Source: Mycolicibacterium anyangense
Lineage (GTDB): Bacteria; Actinomycetota; Actinomycetes; Mycobacteriales; Mycobacteriaceae
DNA: 64,000 bases
Assembly (NCBI RefSeq): GCF_010731855.1
Contig: NZ_AP022620.1
Coordinates: 2,480,001 to 2,544,000 of the forward strand
Direction: 5' to 3'
Position 1 is the stretch's first letter. Every line of letters starts with the position of its first letter. The notes beneath the pieces are model-generated. The model saw only the letters and a list, made by a program, of their open reading frames with translations. It was not told the origin of the DNA and did no database searches. Below are positions 59,855-64,000 of the stretch, in pieces. The position numbers and the translations under genes were made by a program.

Positions 59855-61234
59855 ATGACTGAATTCATGCGCAACACCGACGCCTTCACCTGGTCGATGG
59901 AATCCGACCCGCGGTTGAGATCGACCGTGGTGACGGTGATTCTGCTCGACCGCTCACCGGACTGGGACCTGATTCGCGAGCGGTTCGACATCGTCAGCCG
60001 CGAACTGCCGATGTTCCGCCAGCGGGTCGTCGAGACCTTGCCGCCGGCGCCACCACGCTGGGAGTGGGCGCCGGACTTCGATCTGGACTTCCACATGCGC
60101 CGCGTCTCGGCGCCGCAGCCGGGCAACCTCGACGGCGTGCTGGAGATGGCGAGGCTGGCCGCGATGGACGACTTCGACCGCGCCCGGCCGATGTGGGAAG
60201 CCACCCTGATCGACGGACTCGACGACGGCGGCGCCGCGGTGCTGTGCAAGTTCCACCATGCCCTGACCGACGGCGTGGGTGGTGTGCAGATCGCGATGAC
60301 GCTGTTCGACCTCACCGAGGAACCACGGACCATCGACGCGGTGCCCGACGAGCCGCTGGTGACCACCGCGCAACCGCTCGACGGCTACCGCGATGCGGTG
60401 CGCTACGACGCAGGTCTGGTCGGCCGGGCGGTGACCGAGACGGTCAGAGGAGTGCCGAAGTTGGTGTTCAACACCATTCGGCGCCCACTGCAGACGGCGA
60501 CGGCGGCCGGTGAGCTCGCCGCCTCGATCTACCGCACCGTGCGCCCGGTGAGCAGTCCGGGTTCTGCGCTGATGACCGAACGCACCCTGGTGCGCCGGCT
60601 CGGTGTGCACCAGGTGCCGCTGGCGGCCCTTCGAGAGGCCGCCCATCGCAGCGGGGGTTCCCTGAACGACGCGTTCGTGGCCGGGGTGGCCGGCGGCCTA
60701 CGCCGCTACCACGAGAAGCACGGCGCACCCATCGGCGATCTGCACCTGACCATGCCGATCAATATGCGCACCGCCGATGACAGCATGGGCGGCAACCGAA
60801 TCGGGTTGATGCGCTTCGATATTCCCGCTGGGGTGGCCGACCCCGCACAGCGGATCAGCGAGATCCGGGAGCGCACCGGCAAGGTGCGCACCGAGAAGTC
60901 ACTGCCCTACACCCAGCTGATCGCCGGTGCACTGAACCTGATGCCGCGCTGGTACATCGGTTCGGTACTGCGGCACGTCGACTTCCTGTGCAGCGACGTG
61001 CCGGGCGTTCCGGTGCAGGTGTTCCTCGGCGGCGCCAAGGTACTGATGCAATACGCGTTCGGCCCGACCATCGGGTCGGCGGTCAATGTGACACTGCTGA
61101 CCTACGTCGACACCTGCGCCCTGGGCATCGACGTCGACACCGGGGCGATCCCGGACTTCGACCAGTTCGTGGACTGCCTGGTGGCGGGGTTCGACGAGAT
61201 TCTGGCGCTGGCGGGCGACGCGCAACACCCTTAG
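59855..61234 (+). CDS. wax ester synthase/diacylglycerol O-acyltransferase (WS/DGAT)
   Basis: 459-residue acyltransferase that makes triacylglycerol or wax esters from acyl-CoA. The catalytic motif HHALTDG lies near residue 135. C-terminal segments (a PVQVFLGGAKVL-type block) are those of mycobacterial Tgs proteins. ATG 59855 has GGAG 6 nt upstream; an in-frame GTG at 59840 lies just before. Distant in sequence from the two HxxxDG proteins of the PUFA locus. Confidence 0.9.
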   Translation: MTEFMRNTDAFTWSMESDPRLRSTVVTVILLDRSPDWDLIRERFDIVSRELPMFRQRVVETLPPAPPRWEWAPDFDLDFHMRRVSAPQPGNLDGVLEMARLAAMDDFDRARPMWEATLIDGLDDGGAAVLCKFHHALTDGVGGVQIAMTLFDLTEEPRTIDAVPDEPLVTTAQPLDGYRDAVRYDAGLVGRAVTETVRGVPKLVFNTIRRPLQTATAAGELAASIYRTVRPVSSPGSALMTERTLVRRLGVHQVPLAALREAAHRSGGSLNDAFVAGVAGGLRRYHEKHGAPIGDLHLTMPINMRTADDSMGGNRIGLMRFDIPAGVADPAQRISEIRERTGKVRTEKSLPYTQLIAGALNLMPRWYIGSVLRHVDFLCSDVPGVPVQVFLGGAKVLMQYAFGPTIGSAVNVTLLTYVDTCALGIDVDTGAIPDFDQFVDCLVAGFDEILALAGDAQHP

Positions 61235-61288
61235 TGAATCTACTTTCATCATTGATAGTGCATTCACGTTCGGCTAGCTTCAACGGAC

Positions 61289-62269
61289 ATGTACAGCACC
61301 GCGACCGCACCCGGCAGGGACAGCACTCAGGACATCCCGGCGCGCAAGGGTGCGGTGTCGCTCTGGGCGGTGCTCGGCGCGTTGTGGATCGCGTTCGCGG
61401 GGCAGGCGTGGTTGCGCTGGATCGCCTCGGACACCCTGTTCCGCCCGGCACCGATTGCGGGCCCGGACACTTTCGACGGCACCGCCCTGCTGATCCTTCG
61501 GGTTATCGAGATCGTCAGCCTGTTCATCGCGGCTGGCACCATCTGGGTGTTCTTGATCAAGCCGCTCGCGACCACCCGACGGTTGACGTTGGACGGCATG
61601 ATCGTGATCGGGTCGCTGCTGGCGTCAGGCATCGACCCGCTGATCAACTACTTCCACTACACGTTCGCCTGGAATGCCCATGCCCTGAACATGGGCTCCT
61701 GGCTCGCGTTCTTCCCCCTTCACCAGGGCCCGACCCGCTACGCCGAGGGCCTGGCTTGGTTTGTGCCGCAGTATCTTTACCTCGGCATCGGGCTCGCGGC
61801 GATCGAATGCCGGATCATCCTCGCGCTGCGCCGCCGCTTCCCGGGTATCGCGAACATCCGCTCGTTCAGCGTGGCCGTCCTGTGCATCTTCGGCATCGAC
61901 ATCCTCATTGAGCAGCTCTTCATCCGGACCAGGATCTATGCCTTCCCGCGGACCTGGGAAGCGCTGACACTGTTCGCCGGCTCCGAATTCCAGTTCCCCA
62001 TCTACGAGAGTGTTTTCGTGGCCGTCTACGCCGCTGGATTCACCTATCTACGGATGTCAGCACACGACGATCCGAACGGAATCTCGTTCGTGGAGCGCGG
62101 AATCGACCGCTGGGCACCGCGCTGGCGTACCCCGGTGACCCTGTTGGCGGTCATCGGCTTCTGCGCAGTCTGGGCCGCGCTGGCCTACTTCCTGCCGTGG
62201 AGTTGGATGTCGGTCAATCCCGATTCGCTCATCACTCCCCCGTCCTACATGCTGCCCGGGTCGTCCTGA
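61289..62269 (+). CDS. AveC-family (spirocyclase-like) membrane protein
   Basis: 326-residue integral membrane protein with about seven or eight helices. It resembles the AveC group, whose best-known member controls spiroketal formation in avermectin synthesis; mycobacteria hold several copies of unknown role (from memory). Features used: the DPLINYFHYTFAWNAHALNMGSW-like block and the EFQFPIYESVF segment. It lies 54 nt after the WS/DGAT gene. The catalytic role in this organism is unknown. Confidence 0.75.
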   Translation: MYSTATAPGRDSTQDIPARKGAVSLWAVLGALWIAFAGQAWLRWIASDTLFRPAPIAGPDTFDGTALLILRVIEIVSLFIAAGTIWVFLIKPLATTRRLTLDGMIVIGSLLASGIDPLINYFHYTFAWNAHALNMGSWLAFFPLHQGPTRYAEGLAWFVPQYLYLGIGLAAIECRIILALRRRFPGIANIRSFSVAVLCIFGIDILIEQLFIRTRIYAFPRTWEALTLFAGSEFQFPIYESVFVAVYAAGFTYLRMSAHDDPNGISFVERGIDRWAPRWRTPVTLLAVIGFCAVWAALAYFLPWSWMSVNPDSLITPPSYMLPGSS

Positions 62270-62303
62270 TGGCGGGTCAGCGGTAGGCGGGGTCGCGACG
62301 ACC

Positions 62304-63416
62304 TTACCGATTGCCGATGAAGGTGGTGGTCTGCCCCACTGGTGCGGGCTGGTCGAGCAGCTTGGCCAGCAGCTGACTGGCGGGGTTGCTCAGCGCCATC
62401 GGCGCGTCGGGCGGCAGGAAACCCGCATCGATCATCATGTGCGCTGCCCGAACCATGATGACCGAGAGCCGCAGCCCTGCGAAAACCTCGTAGTAGTCCA
62501 AATTTTCGACGGTATGCCCGGTGAGCTGCTGGTAGCGGGCGACGGTCTCCTGCCGGCTCGGAAGGCCGGTGGGCATGGGCATCCCGATACCTTCGGTGTG
62601 GTGCCGTTCCAGGAAGAACCACCACCCCAGATCGAGTTCCGGCGCGGCGATGGTCGTCATCTCCCAGTCGAGCACGGCTGCCGCCGAGTGGTCGGCGCCG
62701 AAGATGATGTTGCCCACCCGCGCATCACCCCAGTTGAGTACGGCCGTGCCGGGTTCGGTGGGCTTGTTGTCCGCAAGCCACCCGAAGGCGTATTCGATGG
62801 TCGGGTTGGGCTCGCCCGCGGCGGCCCAGGTGAAGAAGTTCCGCCAGTAGTCCAGCTGGGCCCCGAGATGGTCGCCACCGGGCGCGGGATCGAGTCCGAT
62901 GAGCCCGATCGAATGCCAGTCGGCGTTGTGGATCGCAGCGATGGCCTTGATACTGTTGTCCCACATCAACGATCGCTCTTCGGGGCTCAGATCGAGCACC
63001 CACCCGCCGGCGGTGAACGGCGGATCGTCCGACGGTACTTCCCCGTCCACCCGCTCCATCACGACGAACGGTGAGCCGAACACGGCCGGGTCGTCTTCGA
63101 AGAACAGCACACGGGGCACCGGAACCGCGGTGTGCTGCCCCAGCGCCTGTAGCACCTTCGCTTCCTTGCCCAGGTCGTAGGTCGGGAAGACCCCTTCCCC
63201 GCTGGGAGCGACCCGGGCGACAAGGCGTTCAGTGACCTGCTCTCCACCCTTGGTCATCTCGACGTCGAACAGGACTGTCTCATTGGACATTCCCGCGGAT
63301 TGCGGGATGACCAGATTGGCGACCGCGATGTTGTCGACATCGTCGAGCTTCGCCGCCAGCCAGGTGTTGAGCCTGGCCTCGATGATGTCGGTGTCGATGG
63401 TGTTCTTCAGTGCCAC
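62304..63416 (-). CDS. aminoglycoside-phosphotransferase-family kinase
   Basis: 370-residue kinase-fold protein (APH/ACAD10 group). The nucleotide-binding and catalytic parts include NWGDARVGNIIF (usual HGD altered to WGD) and a DWEM metal motif. In mycobacteria such genes often sit near lipid or acyl-CoA genes and may phosphorylate hydroxyacyl or sterol-like substrates. GTG 63416 has GAGGAG 7 nt upstream. It follows the partial gene below by 24 nt. Confidence 0.82.
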   Translation of the reverse strand: MALKNTIDTDIIEARLNTWLAAKLDDVDNIAVANLVIPQSAGMSNETVLFDVEMTKGGEQVTERLVARVAPSGEGVFPTYDLGKEAKVLQALGQHTAVPVPRVLFFEDDPAVFGSPFVVMERVDGEVPSDDPPFTAGGWVLDLSPEERSLMWDNSIKAIAAIHNADWHSIGLIGLDPAPGGDHLGAQLDYWRNFFTWAAAGEPNPTIEYAFGWLADNKPTEPGTAVLNWGDARVGNIIFGADHSAAAVLDWEMTTIAAPELDLGWWFFLERHHTEGIGMPMPTGLPSRQETVARYQQLTGHTVENLDYYEVFAGLRLSVIMVRAAHMMIDAGFLPPDAPMALSNPASQLLAKLLDQPAPVGQTTTFIGNR

Positions 63417-63440
63417 AGAAATTCTCCTCGGTGAGAGCGA

Positions 63441-64000
63441 TCAGGACGTAACGCTGTGCAGGGCGCGGCCGTGCATGGCCCGCTGATAGGTGTCGAACCA
63501 GATCTCCTGGTAGGTGGAAAAGGAGGTGCGCCCCTGTTCGTCCTCCCACCGGTAGACGCTGTCGCGGAAGGCGACGTTGGGCCAGGCCGGGATGGCGGCG
63601 CTCGCGATGGCGTGACCTCGGAAGCGGTAGGTCTCACCGGTCTCGTCCTCGGCGGTGATGTCCTGCTCCATCGCCATGTGGAGCTTGGGGTGGTAGGCCA
63701 GCACGTTTCGGCGCACCGATGTCACCGCACGCGTCTGGTCGCCACGCTGGATCCACGCGAAATGATGCGACGGCCGGTCCCCGACCTCGTAGAGGCCCTG
63801 CCACGCCGGGTCGGTGTCGCTGGCCTCGAAACTGATCTGGTTGAAGATCAGATCTGGGCCGAAGTACATCGGCGACCAGCCGACCGGCGGGCTCTGAACG
63901 GCACCACGCTTTTCCACCCGGACCTGGCGCCAGGAGCGGTCGCGGGGCGCGTAGCAGTCGATGGCGTGCCGTACACCGTCGAGGTGCAGCTCGCCCGTCA
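63441..64000 (-). CDS. conserved hypothetical protein, partial (N-terminus outside window)
   Basis: 185 residues are visible; the frame is open to the window edge, so the true start lies beyond 64000. The sequence is rich in aromatic residues and Trp, with GELHLDGVRHAIDCYAPRDRSW-type beta-strand patterns recalling lipocalin-like AttH/CrtC domains. I do not recognise it firmly. It is co-transcribed with the phosphotransferase. Confidence 0.6.
   Translation of the reverse strand, partial: TGELHLDGVRHAIDCYAPRDRSWRQVRVEKRGAVQSPPVGWSPMYFGPDLIFNQISFEASDTDPAWQGLYEVGDRPSHHFAWIQRGDQTRAVTSVRRNVLAYHPKLHMAMEQDITAEDETGETYRFRGHAIASAAIPAWPNVAFRDSVYRWEDEQGRTSFSTYQEIWFDTYQRAMHGRALHSVTS

Overview
The window is high-GC actinobacterial DNA. 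It carries many mycobacterial hallmarks: MmpS/MmpL transporters, a UGT-type glycosyltransferase like those of glycopeptidolipid (GPL) loci, a WS/DGAT, a hemophore-like secreted protein, a CanA-type beta-carbonic anhydrase beside cysD, and an Opp transporter with a fused ATPase. A rapidly growing Mycobacterium (Mycolicibacterium) is the most likely source. Gene orders quoted for M. tuberculosis come from memory, not from a search.

Region 1 (1-30871) reads as one lipid or glycolipid locus. On the minus strand at the left lie a partial Gfo/Idh/MocA oxidoreductase, a TylF-type sugar O-methyltransferase and a family-1 glycosyltransferase. On the plus strand follow two paralogous HxxxDG acyltransferases and an MmpS-MmpL-MmpL export set. 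Converging on these is an ~18 kb minus-strand operon that starts with a complete polyunsaturated-fatty-acid (PUFA)-type synthase. Its parts are PfaD (enoyl reductase), PfaA (KS-MAT-4xACP-KR-DH) and a fused PfaB/PfaC (KS-CLF-AT-double FabA-like DH). It then runs without a break into rmlA, rmlB and a fused rmlC-rmlD gene. The arrangement resembles a GPL locus in which the peptide synthetase is replaced by a PUFA synthase. It predicts an exported glycolipid with a PUFA-synthase-made chain and an O-methylated deoxysugar. This is the most novel system in the window.

Region 2 (31059-37329) holds a hemophore-like protein, a cytochrome P450 with two small proteins, an oxidoreductase operon (LLM flavoenzyme, lactate-2-monooxygenase-like enzyme, PNPOx-like protein) and a TDT/SLAC1-type transporter.

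Region 3 (37399-57053) has the backbone of the M. tuberculosis Rv1287-Rv1280c block: Rrf2 regulator, cysNC, cysD, canA, oppBCDA. It is expanded by several accessory insertions. These are three secreted Ala-rich proteins with shared upstream direct repeats, cysQ plus an isochorismatase-like hydrolase, a MarR regulator with a cysteine tail, a five-gene toluene/alkene-type diiron monooxygenase without its reductase, and two small envelope proteins.

Region 4 (57043-64000) contains an alpha/beta hydrolase, an acyl-CoA-dehydrogenase-fold monooxygenase, a WS/DGAT, an AveC-like membrane protein, a phosphotransferase and a partial conserved protein. No tRNA, rRNA, insertion sequence or CRISPR array was seen.
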